Source of the DNA: Bradyrhizobium sp. CCBAU 51627
GTDB taxonomy: Bacteria > Pseudomonadota > Alphaproteobacteria > Rhizobiales > Xanthobacteraceae
Reading direction: 5' to 3'
Length of the DNA: 64,000 bases
Assembly (NCBI RefSeq): GCF_028128765.1
Contig: NZ_LBJG01000012.1
Location: 1 to 64,000, forward strand
Below the pieces are notes generated by a model. The model had not been told where the DNA came from. It saw nothing but the letters and a program-made list of their open reading frames with translations, and did not search any database. Positions 18,024 through 27,041 of the stretch are shown in pieces. Both the position numbers and the translations under genes were made by a program. The number at the start of each line of letters is the position of its first letter. Within the stretch, counting starts at the first letter, position 1.

Positions 18024-18311
18024 GATGCAATCCCGAGAGGGTTGCAGGCCGGGGCGGCCCGCAACGTCGCGTCGCCAGCGAATCGACCAACGTTTCCACC
18101 ATCTTGAGGGCACGCCAAGGCCGGGCAATACCGAGGTCACTTTTCATCGGATGTGCACGCTCGCGGGACGACAGGCTCGTGCAACGTCCCGGCGGGCTGA
18201 TTCGCCGATGGGCGAGCGGCGCCGGCTGTCCAGCTTGCTGGGCTGCCGGGGGCGGGGTAGGACAGGCCACGGCCGCAAAAAGCCAGGCCTCGAAAACGCG
18301 GAAAACTGCCC

Positions 18312-19112
18312 ATGACGACGCCCGTGGCGCTCACCATCGCCGGTTCCGATTCGAGCGGCGGCGCCGGCATCCAGGCCGATCTGAAGACTTTCGCCGCGCT
18401 TGGCGTGTACGGCGCGTCCGCCATCACGGCGCTGACGGCGCAGAACACCAAGGGCGTCACCGGGATTCATGCGGTGCCCGCCGATTTCGTCACCGCGCAG
18501 ATCGATGCGGTGTTCGCCGATCTCGGCGTCGGCACGGTGAAGATCGGCATGGTGGCGCAGGCCGGCAGTATCGATGCGATTGCTGCTGCGCTGTCGCGCT
18601 GGAAGCCTCGTCATGTCGTGCTTGATCCCGTGATGGTCGCAACGTCGGGCGATCGCCTGCTGGCCGCTGAAGCCGTCGAAGCGTTGCGCAAGAAGCTGAT
18701 GCCGCTTGCATCAGTGATCACGCCCAATCTGCCGGAGGCAGCCGCGCTGCTCGACGAGCCGGTCGCGCGAAGCGAGGTCGAGATCGAACATCAGGGGCGC
18801 CGGCTGCTCGGGCTCGGCTGCCGCGCGGTCCTGATCAAGGGCGGGCACGGCGAGGGCGGCGAGAGCATCGACTATCTCGTCACCACCGACACGACGGTCG
18901 CACTTGCCGCGCCGCGCGTCACGACCCGCAACACGCACGGAACCGGCTGCTCGCTGTCCTCGGCCGTCGCCGCGGGCCTTGCCAAGGGCGAGGATCTCGA
19001 GACGGCCGTGCGCAAGGCCAAGAGCTGGATCAGCGCGGCGATCGCTGCCGCCGACCGCTTCAGCGTCGGTCACGGCCACGGGCCGATCCATCATTTCCAC
19101 AGGTTCTACTGA
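18312..19112 (+). CDS. thiD: Hydroxymethylpyrimidine/phosphomethylpyrimidine kinase
   Basis: This 266-residue ribokinase-fold enzyme of thiamine synthesis phosphorylates HMP to HMP-PP. Signatures are [22 protein letters not shown] at the start, [27 protein letters not shown], and the C-terminal [17 protein letters not shown] anion hole with its catalytic Asp/Cys region. The length is normal. It stands apart from other thi genes here, and no TPP riboswitch is visible in the upstream 290 bases. Confidence 0.93.
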   Translation: MTTPVALTIAGSDSSGGAGIQADLKTFAALGVYGASAITALTAQNTKGVTGIHAVPADFVTAQIDAVFADLGVGTVKIGMVAQAGSIDAIAAALSRWKPRHVVLDPVMVATSGDRLLAAEAVEALRKKLMPLASVITPNLPEAAALLDEPVARSEVEIEHQGRRLLGLGCRAVLIKGGHGEGGESIDYLVTTDTTVALAAPRVTTRNTHGTGCSLSSAVAAGLAKGEDLETAVRKAKSWISAAIAAADRFSVGHGHGPIHHFHRFY

Positions 19113-19316
19113 CGCGGTCGTTTCTGTCCGCCGCCAACCGACATTTCCCGGGTTTCCCGGCATTTTGCGGAGAACCGTGGCGAGCCCATGTCGCCTGATT
19201 GTCGCATGCGGCTGATATCCGCGGGGAGGGCGAGGCAAGGTCTGATTCGTATCTGAGGGTGCCTCAAAGGTTCAATCGTCATCCCCCTGTCACGGGACAT
19301 TGTTACAGGCTGTCGC

Positions 19317-20129
19317 ATGGGAAGTTACGATGTGAGTGACGAGAGCCCGGAGCGGCGCTTTCGCACGTTGTTCATCTCCGACGTCCATCTCGGAGCCCGC
19401 GGCTCGCAAGCCGACCTTCTGCTGGACTTCCTGCGCTACCACGATGCCGACACCATCTATCTCGTCGGCGACATCGTCGATGGCTGGGCGTTGAAATCCG
19501 GCTGGTACTGGCCGCAGTCACACAACGACCTCGTGCAGAAGCTTCTGCGCAAGGCGCGCAAGGGCGCCAAGGTCATCTACATCCCGGGCAATCACGACGA
19601 GTTCCTGCGGAAATACTACGGCACGCATTTCGGCGGCATCGATGTCATCGAGAATACCGTTCACATCGGCGCGGACGGCAAGCGCTATCTCGTCATCCAC
19701 GGCGACATCTTCGATCTGGTGGTGCAGAACGCGCGTTGGCTCGCCCATCTCGGCGACAGGGCCTACGACTTCGCGATCCGGATGAACCGGCTCGTCAATT
19801 TCTTCCGCCGCATGTTCGGCGTGCGCTACTGGTCCCTTTCGCAATGGGCCAAGCAGAAGGTCAAGAAGGCCGTCAACTATATTGGCGCATTCGAGGAGGC
19901 GCTCGCGGCCGAGGCGCGCCGCCATGACGCCGACGGCGTGATCTGCGGGCACATCCACTACGCCGTGATCCGCGACGAGGCCGGTATCCGCTACATGAAC
20001 TGCGGCGACTGGGTGGAAAGCTGCACCGCGATCGTCGAGCACGACGACGGCCAGTTCGAGATCATCACCTGGGCTGATCACTTGCAAAAGCCCGCGCCGG
20101 TGGCGCAGGTGGCCGCAAAGGCGGCCTGA
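19317..20129 (+). CDS. Calcineurin-like metallophosphoesterase (LpxH-like, UDP-2,3-diacylglucosamine diphosphatase type)
   Basis: This 270-residue protein has all metal-binding motifs of the family: ISDVHLGARG (Asp, His), GDIVDGW, PGNHDE, and VICGHIHYA. The sequence resembles LpxH-like UDP-2,3-diacylglucosamine diphosphatases annotated in rhizobia. Many alphaproteobacteria use LpxI for lipid A, so the real substrate may be another glycolipid precursor. The stop codon overlaps the start of a GT4 glycosyltransferase by one base (TGATG), which indicates coupled translation and a shared glycolipid pathway. Confidence 0.8.
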   Translation: MGSYDVSDESPERRFRTLFISDVHLGARGSQADLLLDFLRYHDADTIYLVGDIVDGWALKSGWYWPQSHNDLVQKLLRKARKGAKVIYIPGNHDEFLRKYYGTHFGGIDVIENTVHIGADGKRYLVIHGDIFDLVVQNARWLAHLGDRAYDFAIRMNRLVNFFRRMFGVRYWSLSQWAKQKVKKAVNYIGAFEEALAAEARRHDADGVICGHIHYAVIRDEAGIRYMNCGDWVESCTAIVEHDDGQFEIITWADHLQKPAPVAQVAAKAA

Positions 20130-21172
20130 TGCGCATCCTGGTCGCGACCGACGCCTGGCACCCGCAAGTCAACGGTGTGGTTCGGACGCTGACCAAGCTT
20201 GCGGATGCGGCTGCCGCGCTCGATGTCGAGTTCCGTTTTCTCACGCCTGACGCGTTCCGCACCTTCGCGATGCCGAGCTATCGCGACGTGCGGCTCGCGA
20301 TGCCGCGCCCCGCGCGCATCGCAAAGCTGATCGCGGAGGCGCAGCCCGACAGCATCCACATCGCGACGGAAGGGCCGATAGGCCTGATGGTTCGCCGCTA
20401 TTGCCGGCAACGCAAGCTGCCGTTCACGACCAGCTTCCACACCCGTTTTCCCGAATATGTCCGCGCCCGCGTGCCGGTTCCGGGCTCGCTGATCTGGCGG
20501 GCGCTGCGCCGCTTCCACAGCCCAAGCCGGGCGGTGATGGCGGCAACGCCTGCGCTGGCCCGCGAACTCGGCGAGCGCGGCTTCGACAACGTGGTGCTGT
20601 GGCCGCGCGGCGTGGATACCCATCTGTTCCACCCCCGCGCCGTCGACCTCTGCCTGCCGGCTCCGGTGTTCCTCTCGGTCGGCCGCGTCGCCGTGGAAAA
20701 GAATCTGGAAGCGTTCCTCGACCTCGATCTGCCCGGCACCAAGGTGATCGTCGGCGACGGCCCGGCGCGCAACGCGCTGGAGGAGGCCTATCCCGACGCG
20801 ATCTTCTTAGGCGAGAAGCATGGCGAGGAGCTGGCCGATATCTATGCCGCGGCCGACGTCTTCGTGTTTCCGAGCAAGACCGACACGTTCGGCCTGGTCC
20901 TGCTCGAGGCGCTGGCGAGTGGCCTGCCGGTCGCCGCCTTTCCGGTGAAGGGACCGCGCGATGTCATCGGCGATGCGCCGGTCGGGGCGCTGGATCATGA
21001 CCTGCGCAACGCCTGCTTTGCCGCGCTGGATGTCTCGCGGCAGGCCTGCGTCGAATTCGCCACCGCCCACACCTGGGAGGCCTCGGCGAGGGCCTTCATC
21101 GACAGCATCCGCGCAGTCGGCGCGGTGCTGCCGGGCCGGAACGGGGCGGAACAGCCGCGCTTCGTTGCCTAA
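20129..21172 (+). CDS. GT4-family glycosyltransferase
   Basis: This 347-residue GT-B fold protein has an N-terminal acceptor domain starting RILVATDAWHPQVNGVVRTL and a C-terminal donor domain with GRVAVEKNLEAFL. The family EX7E element is FPSKTDTFGLVLLEALASGLPVAAF. It probably adds a sugar to a membrane lipid or glycan, given the coupled upstream phosphoesterase. The first seven residues place the glycine loop correctly, so the ATG overlapping the upstream stop is right. Close family members include alpha-mannosyl- and glucuronosyl-diacylglycerol transferases; which applies here is open. Confidence 0.85.
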   Translation: MRILVATDAWHPQVNGVVRTLTKLADAAAALDVEFRFLTPDAFRTFAMPSYRDVRLAMPRPARIAKLIAEAQPDSIHIATEGPIGLMVRRYCRQRKLPFTTSFHTRFPEYVRARVPVPGSLIWRALRRFHSPSRAVMAATPALARELGERGFDNVVLWPRGVDTHLFHPRAVDLCLPAPVFLSVGRVAVEKNLEAFLDLDLPGTKVIVGDGPARNALEEAYPDAIFLGEKHGEELADIYAAADVFVFPSKTDTFGLVLLEALASGLPVAAFPVKGPRDVIGDAPVGALDHDLRNACFAALDVSRQACVEFATAHTWEASARAFIDSIRAVGAVLPGRNGAEQPRFVA

Positions 21173-21234
21173 GAGGGAAATCCTCGCGCGGAGGTGTCTT
21201 GCCCGGGCCTCGCCAGCCGCGATAACATCGCCAA

Positions 21235-22218
21235 ATGTCCGAACAGCCCCTTCCGATCGGCCCTGCCGATATCGACGCCGCAGCCCGCGTGCTCGCGCCG
21301 TTCGCGGTCCGCACGCCGCTGCTGTCCTTTCCCGTGCTCAACGAGCGCGTCGGCGCCAACGTCTTCCTGAAGCCGGAGATGCTCCAGCGCACCGGCTCCT
21401 TCAAGTTCCGTGGCGCGTTCAACAAGGTGTTCTCGATCCCGCAGGACAAGCGCGCCGGCGGCGTCGTCGCCTTCTCCTCCGGCAACCACGCCCAGGGCGT
21501 GGCGGCGGCGGCCAAGATCCTGGACATGCAGGCGACCATCGTGATGCCGGCGGACGCGCCGCTTTCCAAGCGCGAGCGCACCAAATCCTACGGCGCCGAG
21601 GTCGTGCTGTACGATCGCGACAAGGACGATCGCGAGGCGATCTCGCGCGGCATCGCCGAGAAGCGCGGCGCGACGCTGGTCCGGCCCTACGACGATCCCT
21701 TCGTGATCGCAGGCCAGGGCACGGCCGGCCGCGAAATTGCGGAGGACATGGCAACCCTCGGCCTTGCACCCGATATCGTGGTGGCGCCGGCCTCCGGCGG
21801 CGGCCTGATCGCGGGCGTCGCCACGGCCGTGAAGGCGCGCTATCCGCAGGCGCAGATCGTGGTCGCCGAGCCGGAGGCGTTCGACGATCACAGCCTGTCG
21901 CTCAGCGTCGGCCATCGCGAGCCGCATCCGCCGGCCGGCCGCACCATCTGCGATGCGCTGATGGCGCTGATCCCCGGCGAGATGACTTTTGCGATCAACA
22001 GCAAACTGCTCGCGCGCGGCGTCACTGCGTCGGACAAGGAAGTCGGCGCGGCGGTGGCCTTTGCCTATCGCGAGCTGAAGCTCGTGGTCGAGCCCGGCGG
22101 GGCGGTCGGCCTTGCCGCGCTGCTGGCGGGACGTCTCGATGTCGCCGGGAAGAACGTCGTCATCGTGCTCTCCGGCGGCAATGTCGATGCGGATCTGTTC
22201 GCCGAGCTGGTGGCCTAG
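21235..22218 (+). CDS. Threonine/serine dehydratase, PLP-dependent (short form)
   Basis: This 327-residue fold-type II PLP enzyme carries the aldimine Lys57 in SFKFRGAFNK, the phosphate-site SSGNHAQGVAAAAK, and the glycine loop PASGGGLIAG. It lacks the C-terminal ACT-like regulatory domain of biosynthetic IlvA, so it resembles catabolic threonine dehydratase or serine racemase. It probably converts Thr or Ser to 2-oxobutyrate or pyruvate plus ammonia. It is monocistronic, with a palindromic repeat and a strong terminator following. Confidence 0.88.
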   Translation: MSEQPLPIGPADIDAAARVLAPFAVRTPLLSFPVLNERVGANVFLKPEMLQRTGSFKFRGAFNKVFSIPQDKRAGGVVAFSSGNHAQGVAAAAKILDMQATIVMPADAPLSKRERTKSYGAEVVLYDRDKDDREAISRGIAEKRGATLVRPYDDPFVIAGQGTAGREIAEDMATLGLAPDIVVAPASGGGLIAGVATAVKARYPQAQIVVAEPEAFDDHSLSLSVGHREPHPPAGRTICDALMALIPGEMTFAINSKLLARGVTASDKEVGAAVAFAYRELKLVVEPGGAVGLAALLAGRLDVAGKNVVIVLSGGNVDADLFAELVA

Positions 22219-22220
22219 CC

Positions 22221-22338
22221 GTCATTCCGGGGCACGCGAAGCGTGAGCTACGATGTGCAATTGCGCATCTGAGACCCCATAACCACGATAGTGAGTATGG
22301 ATTCCGGGCCTGCGCCTCACGGCGCATCTTGGAATGAC
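22221..22338. repeat. Intergenic palindromic repeat bounded by GTCATTCC/GGAATGAC
   Basis: The element starts GTCATTCCGGGGC (22221) and ends GGAATGAC (22331-22338). It contains internal GCGAAGCGTGAGC and GCGCCTCACGGCGC palindromic parts. It is a typical rhizobial BIME-like element. Confidence 0.7.
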
Positions 22339-22358
22339 AAGATCGATTGCTGACACGA

Positions 22359-22392
22359 AGAAGGGGCAGAGCGTTTTCGCTCTGCCCCTTCT
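22359..22392. terminator. Bidirectional intrinsic terminator
   Basis: A perfect 15-bp stem (22359-22373 with 22378-22392) closes a TTTT loop. It lies between the convergent threonine dehydratase and caspase-like genes and has T-rich or A-rich flanks suitable for both. Confidence 0.8.
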
Positions 22393-22411
22393 GTTATGCG
22401 TGGTGCCGTGA

Positions 22412-24151
22412 TCAGTGCATGAAGCCGCGGTGATTGCCGCCGCCGCTCATCATCGGCGCCTGGTTCATCGACTGGCGGAAGTTGTTGCCGCCGCCATTGT
22501 TGATCCGGTTGATCGTGCTGAACTGCGGGCGGTTGTTCTGCACCTGGACCTTGTTCACCGGGTTGTTGTTGAGCTTCACGCCGTCGTTGATGCGGATCGG
22601 GTTGCCCTGCGTCTGAACGTTCACCGGCTTCACATCGACGGTCGAGCCGCCCTTGCCAACAGTCACCGGCACGCTCACGACCTTACCCGGATTGCCGGTA
22701 TTGGTGTTGCCGGTGTTCTGCGTCGTGGTGGTCACCGGCAGTGTCGTGATCTTACCGATGGCGCCGGTGTTCGCCGTGTGGGTCGGCGCGGGCAGGGTGA
22801 TGATCTTGCCCGGAGCCTGCGACGGCGTGCCGTTGCCGAGCTTGCCAATGACGTTGCCGTCCACCGGCTTCTGCACGATCGGCAGGTTGGCGTTCGTCTG
22901 CATCACGCCATTGCCGTGCTGCATCAGCGGCATGTATTTGGGCGCGCCCAGATTGCCGATCTTCAAGGTCGGGGCAATGTTCTGCGGAGCCAAAAACTTC
23001 GTCGCCTGCATCAGCGGGATCAGCTTGGGCTGCGCCTCGAGCTTCAGCGCGGCTTGCGCATAGGGGCTGTTGCCGTAGCTGTCGTAGAAGGCCTTGTAGG
23101 CGATCGGCGAGTTGGCGAGCACCGCCTGGTGCCAGGCCTGCGAGATCAAGAGGTTCGCGAGCAGCCAGCGGATGTGGTCGCACAGCGGGTCGTGCGGATA
23201 CATCGCGACGAACTCCTGATAGTACTCAGGTCTGCCCTCGGACAGCACGTAGTCATAGGCCTGGCGCGCCGAACGGCTCGGCAGGTTCGAGGCCATCTGC
23301 ACCGCCGGCGCATGCACGGGCGCGCGGTTGGCGGCAACCACGGTGTCACCGAAGAAGGTGAAGTCGGAGGTGAGCGAGGAGCTCTCCCAGGGAACTTGCG
23401 CGCCGCTGGTGCTCTGGTTCACCGCGAGACGCACGCGCTTGAACAGTTGCTCGATCGGCACGTTGGGCTCGCGCGCGATGTTCAGGAAGGCCTGCGTATA
23501 GGGGCTGTGGCCGTTGGTGCCGTCGAGCGCCTCAGCACCCGGCGCGGTCGAATAGCCGACGATCGAGCCGTTCGGCGCATCGACGATGGCAAGGCCCCGG
23601 CCGGCGTCGTTCACCTTCGGGAACGGGTTGTTGCGGCATGCATCGAGGATGACGATGCGCATCCGGCTCGGGATCGTCTCCAGCGTCGACATCACGTCGA
23701 CCAGGCGGACCGAGTCGTTGACGAGCTCGGTCTGGTTCGAGACCTTCGCATCGACCGGAACGAGATAGTTCTCGCCGGCGAGCTGTACGCCGTGACCGGC
23801 GTAATAGACCATCGCCACCGTGTTCGGGCCGCGCGCGGACACCTTGGCCGAGAAATCCTGCACCACCCGCAGCATGTCGTTCTGGCCGAGGTCAGTCGCC
23901 GAGATCACCTCGAAGCCGGCCGAGTTGAGGAATTGCGCCATCGACTGCGCGTCATTGTCGGGGTTCGCGAGTTGCGGTGCGTTCTGGTAGTTGGAATTGC
24001 CGATCACCAGCGCCACCCGCTGCTCCGGGCCTTGCAGCGCGGTCGGGGCGGGTTCGACGGGGGCGACTTGCGCGGAAACCGGGCCGCAGGCGAAGCCGAA
24101 CAGGCTTCCCAGCAGGCTGGCCGTCATCAGGGCGGATTTCAGGCGGAACAT
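22412..24151 (-). CDS. Secreted caspase-like (peptidase C14) protein with Asn-rich tail
   Basis: This 579-residue protein has a signal peptide (about 1-27, VSAQ). A caspase-fold domain follows at about 43-270, with the catalytic dyad His120 (YYAGHGVQ) and Cys172 (LDACRNNPF). The motif RVALVIGNSNYQNAPQL opens the domain. Residues about 290-400 are helical, with a repeated YYQEFVAMYPHDPLCDHI-like segment. The last ~150 residues are low-complexity, rich in Asn, Gly, Val and Thr (TTTTQNTGNTNTGNPGK). Start 24151 is chosen because AAGGAG lies correctly ahead. Bacterial caspase homologs are proteases of unclear role, some in stress or cell death. No obvious partner is adjacent. Confidence 0.88.
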   Translation of the reverse strand: MFRLKSALMTASLLGSLFGFACGPVSAQVAPVEPAPTALQGPEQRVALVIGNSNYQNAPQLANPDNDAQSMAQFLNSAGFEVISATDLGQNDMLRVVQDFSAKVSARGPNTVAMVYYAGHGVQLAGENYLVPVDAKVSNQTELVNDSVRLVDVMSTLETIPSRMRIVILDACRNNPFPKVNDAGRGLAIVDAPNGSIVGYSTAPGAEALDGTNGHSPYTQAFLNIAREPNVPIEQLFKRVRLAVNQSTSGAQVPWESSSLTSDFTFFGDTVVAANRAPVHAPAVQMASNLPSRSARQAYDYVLSEGRPEYYQEFVAMYPHDPLCDHIRWLLANLLISQAWHQAVLANSPIAYKAFYDSYGNSPYAQAALKLEAQPKLIPLMQATKFLAPQNIAPTLKIGNLGAPKYMPLMQHGNGVMQTNANLPIVQKPVDGNVIGKLGNGTPSQAPGKIITLPAPTHTANTGAIGKITTLPVTTTTQNTGNTNTGNPGKVVSVPVTVGKGGSTVDVKPVNVQTQGNPIRINDGVKLNNNPVNKVQVQNNRPQFSTINRINNGGGNNFRQSMNQAPMMSGGGNHRGFMH

Positions 24152-24308
24152 GGCGTGCTCCTTTGGCACTCATCTCGATGCGAGATTGGTTGCAAGGAAG
24201 CTAGGTCGCGTTCGAGCCCGGGGTCCGTGATCGCGATCACCATGGCGAGGTGCGTGATCTAGATCACGCAAATGCTTATTGGATGGATCTCGTTGCCGCC
24301 TCTTGCTT

Positions 24309-24386
24309 CGTCATTGCGAGCTCCGCGAAGCAATCCAGACTCTTTCCACGGAGGGATTCTGGATTGCTTGGCGGAGTGCAATGACG
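24309..24386. repeat. Intergenic repeat (CGTCATTGCGAG family), copy 1
   Basis: Starts CGTCATTGCGAGC and ends GCAATGACG, with inner halves GAAGCAATCCAGA and TCTGGATTGCTT. The same family recurs at 30966-31082 in this window. Confidence 0.75.
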
Positions 24387-24407
24387 AGAAAGAGAACGTG
24401 TGCCGCC

Positions 24408-25769
24408 TTACGAGAAGAACGCGATCTTCTCGGCCTGGGTCATGCGGCGGATCGGAGCCAGTGCGTCGTTGGCGGCGGGGCGGGGCTTTTGCACGATGCC
24501 GCTGGCCAGGATGGTGGCGCCGAGCGAGGGCGTTGCAAGGGGCGAGGGCATCGGCAGCGTTGCGGTGGGCGCTGCGTCTGATGAGGCGGCGGCCGCCATG
24601 GCGTGAGCCGGTTGCTCCATGACTTCGGCGGCGGCTTCGGCGATAGCATCGGTGAGGCGCGCGAGCGATTCCATCGCGATCGGCGCCTCAGTAACCGGCT
24701 CTTCGACATCGGGCGCTTCAACGGGCGGCGCGATCGGCGCCTCCATAGCGACCGGCTCTGCGATCTCCGCGGCGATCGGCTCCGGCGCCGGTTCGGGAGT
24801 GGCTGCTTCCATCTCCATGGGCTCGACGATTGCATCGAACTCCGGATCGGGCGCGGCCATCTCCAGCGCGATGGCCTCGAGGATGGCCTCGTCCTCGGCC
24901 TCCGCGGCGGCATCGAGCGAGAATTCGTCGGTGATCCCGGCGATGGCTGCGGGCTCGGCGAGGCCTTCGTCAACTGCAGCAACACTCTCCTCGATGGCGG
25001 CGTGGCTTTCGGCGATCTCTGGCGCGATCGCGACGTCCGCCATCGCCTCCCCGGCAACCCCGCTCGCATCAACGGCTGACTCAGGCTCGGGCTCGGGAGC
25101 GATCTCCCCCGGCATCTCCGTAAAAGCCACGGGGGTGTCGCTCGCCATCGCCGCAGGCGCCCCGGCGTCAGGCGCTTCCGCCAGCGGCGGCGTTCCCTGC
25201 GCAGGCGCCGAGCTCTGCGGCGCTGCGCCGCTGCCAGCCTCGGTCTGCTCGACCCGGTCCTTGAGCAGATCGAAGGCGGCCTTGAGGTCGGCGCGCGGGT
25301 CGATGGTCGAGGCCTGGGCGCAGGCCGCCTCGATCGAGGCGAGCTGCGAATCAATGAGGTCGCAGATCCGCCCGTCGGCGCCGATCTCGCGCCAGCGCCA
25401 GGAGATCTCCTTGATGATGCGCACGCCGCGCGTAACAGGCGCAAGGCCCGCCGCGATCGCGGCGGGATCGAAGGCCCTGCTGGCGGCGCTTTCTGCGTCC
25501 TCGACGGCACGGCGGATCGCGACCAGCGCTTCGGGCAGGCGGTCCTCGACAACAGGTTGTCGCTGTGCCGCAAGGGTTTCTTCGATTTTCGCGACCGCGT
25601 CGAGCACCATGCGCGTATCGGCATTGCGGTTGCGCTTGGCATATTCGCCGAGGAACCAGCGACCGCGCGCGGTCTCCATGAAGGCTTCGCGGATCGCGTC
25701 GTAATCCTGCTCGTTCGGCTCGGCCGCGCGGGCAGACATGGGCGAAAGGGCGAATGCTTCGTTGGCCAT
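24408..25769 (-). CDS. Conserved protein of unknown function with acidic Ala/Glu/Pro-rich region
   Basis: This 453-residue protein has a well-ordered N-terminal part (about 15-190) with the distinctive segment YDAIREAFMETARGRWFLGE and YAKRNRNADTRMVLDAVAKI. A long acidic, Ala/Glu/Pro/Ile-rich region (about 200-410) looks disordered. The short C-terminus ends PIRRMTQAEKIAFFS. There are no membrane segments or signal peptide. The N-terminal segment is one I associate with uncharacterised Rhizobiales proteins; I know of no function. It is divergent from the MFS transporter gene. The start is ATG 25769; a GTG 48 bases upstream is less likely. Confidence 0.7.
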   Translation of the reverse strand: MANEAFALSPMSARAAEPNEQDYDAIREAFMETARGRWFLGEYAKRNRNADTRMVLDAVAKIEETLAAQRQPVVEDRLPEALVAIRRAVEDAESAASRAFDPAAIAAGLAPVTRGVRIIKEISWRWREIGADGRICDLIDSQLASIEAACAQASTIDPRADLKAAFDLLKDRVEQTEAGSGAAPQSSAPAQGTPPLAEAPDAGAPAAMASDTPVAFTEMPGEIAPEPEPESAVDASGVAGEAMADVAIAPEIAESHAAIEESVAAVDEGLAEPAAIAGITDEFSLDAAAEAEDEAILEAIALEMAAPDPEFDAIVEPMEMEAATPEPAPEPIAAEIAEPVAMEAPIAPPVEAPDVEEPVTEAPIAMESLARLTDAIAEAAAEVMEQPAHAMAAAASSDAAPTATLPMPSPLATPSLGATILASGIVQKPRPAANDALAPIRRMTQAEKIAFFS

Positions 25770-25844
25770 GACAATCTCGTCGCGCAAATCACTGCGCGTT
25801 ACTGTAACGATCACCACGATATCGACCGAATCGCAATTGGTTTG

Positions 25845-27041
25845 ATGCCACCCGAATCACAAATCTCCACACCAGCATCGGTCAAACGGCGATTCGCCGT
25901 GAGTCTTGCGCTGTTCTATTCGGCTGTGTTCGCGGTATCGGGCACGCATCTGCCATTCTTCCCGGTTTGGCTCAAGGCGATCGGCATCGACGCGTCCTGG
26001 ATCGGCCTCATCAATGCGCTACCGGCGCTGACGCGCTTCACCACATTGCCGCAGATCACCGCCTTCGCCGAAAGGCGACGGGCGATTCGCGCCGGCATGA
26101 TGATCTCGGTGCTGGCGACCGCGATCGGCTTTGCGGCTATCGGCCTGCAGCATCAGCCGCTGGCGCTGTTTGTGATCTACGCGCTCACCTGCATCATGTG
26201 GACGCCGACGACGCCGCTCACCGATGCCTATGCGCTTCGCGGCGTCGCGCGCTACGGGCTCGACTATGGGCCCTTGCGGCTATGGGGCTCGGCGGCCTTC
26301 GCCGCCGGCTCGCTCGCCTGCGGCTATCTCGTCGACATCATCGCCGCGCGTGACCTGATCTGGATCATCGTGGCATGGGCCGTGATTGCGGTGCTCGCCA
26401 GCCTGCTGCTGCGGCCGCTCGACGAGGTCAGGCGCAAGACGACGGGGACGCAGGCCGGCAAAGCCTTGCTGCGCGATGGCGGCTTCTGGGCGGTGATTGC
26501 GTCGGCTGCGCTGATCCAGGGCAGCCATGTCGCCTATTACACGTTCTCGGCCATCAACTGGCAGCTCCATGGTCTGGGCGGGCTGACGATCGCGGGGCTG
26601 TGGACGCTGGGCGTGATCGCCGAGATCATCGTCTTCGCGCTGTCGCCGCGCTTCTCGCTGCATCCATCCACGCTGATGGCGATCGGGGGCTTAGGCGCCG
26701 TGCTGCGCTGGATTGTCACGGCGAACGAGCCGCCGCTGGCGCTGCTCGCGCTCGCTCAACTCGGTCACGGCCTCACTTTCGGGATGACGGTCGTCGGCAC
26801 CATGAAACTGCTGGTGCAGCGCGTGCCGTCGCATCAAGTCGCGCGCGGGCAGGGCTACCTCGCCGCATGCAGCGGATTGTTGGGCGCGGTGACCTCGATC
26901 GCCTCAGGCGCGATCTACGCCCGCATCGGCGACAGCCTGTATTACGTCATGGCGGCGATGGCCGCGGCCGGTGCGCTGGTGATCTGGTCGGCGCGGCATC
27001 GGCTGATCGCTCAGCCCCAGAGCGAGGCATCGGGCGGATAG
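25845..27041 (+). CDS. MFS transporter (LacY/HcaT-like, MFS_1_like)
   Basis: This 398-residue protein has about 12 membrane helices. It begins RRFAVSLALFYSAVFAVSGTHLPFFPVWLK, an N-terminal helix pattern typical of the LacY/nucleoside-permease/HcaT subgroup. The central loop is around residue 200 (RPLDEVRRKTTGTQ). The substrate is not predictable. Its 3' end overlaps the convergent epimerase gene by 31 bases. ATG 25845 is chosen because the preceding open frame reads antisense through the neighbouring gene. Confidence 0.85.
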   Translation: MPPESQISTPASVKRRFAVSLALFYSAVFAVSGTHLPFFPVWLKAIGIDASWIGLINALPALTRFTTLPQITAFAERRRAIRAGMMISVLATAIGFAAIGLQHQPLALFVIYALTCIMWTPTTPLTDAYALRGVARYGLDYGPLRLWGSAAFAAGSLACGYLVDIIAARDLIWIIVAWAVIAVLASLLLRPLDEVRRKTTGTQAGKALLRDGGFWAVIASAALIQGSHVAYYTFSAINWQLHGLGGLTIAGLWTLGVIAEIIVFALSPRFSLHPSTLMAIGGLGAVLRWIVTANEPPLALLALAQLGHGLTFGMTVVGTMKLLVQRVPSHQVARGQGYLAACSGLLGAVTSIASGAIYARIGDSLYYVMAAMAAAGALVIWSARHRLIAQPQSEASGG

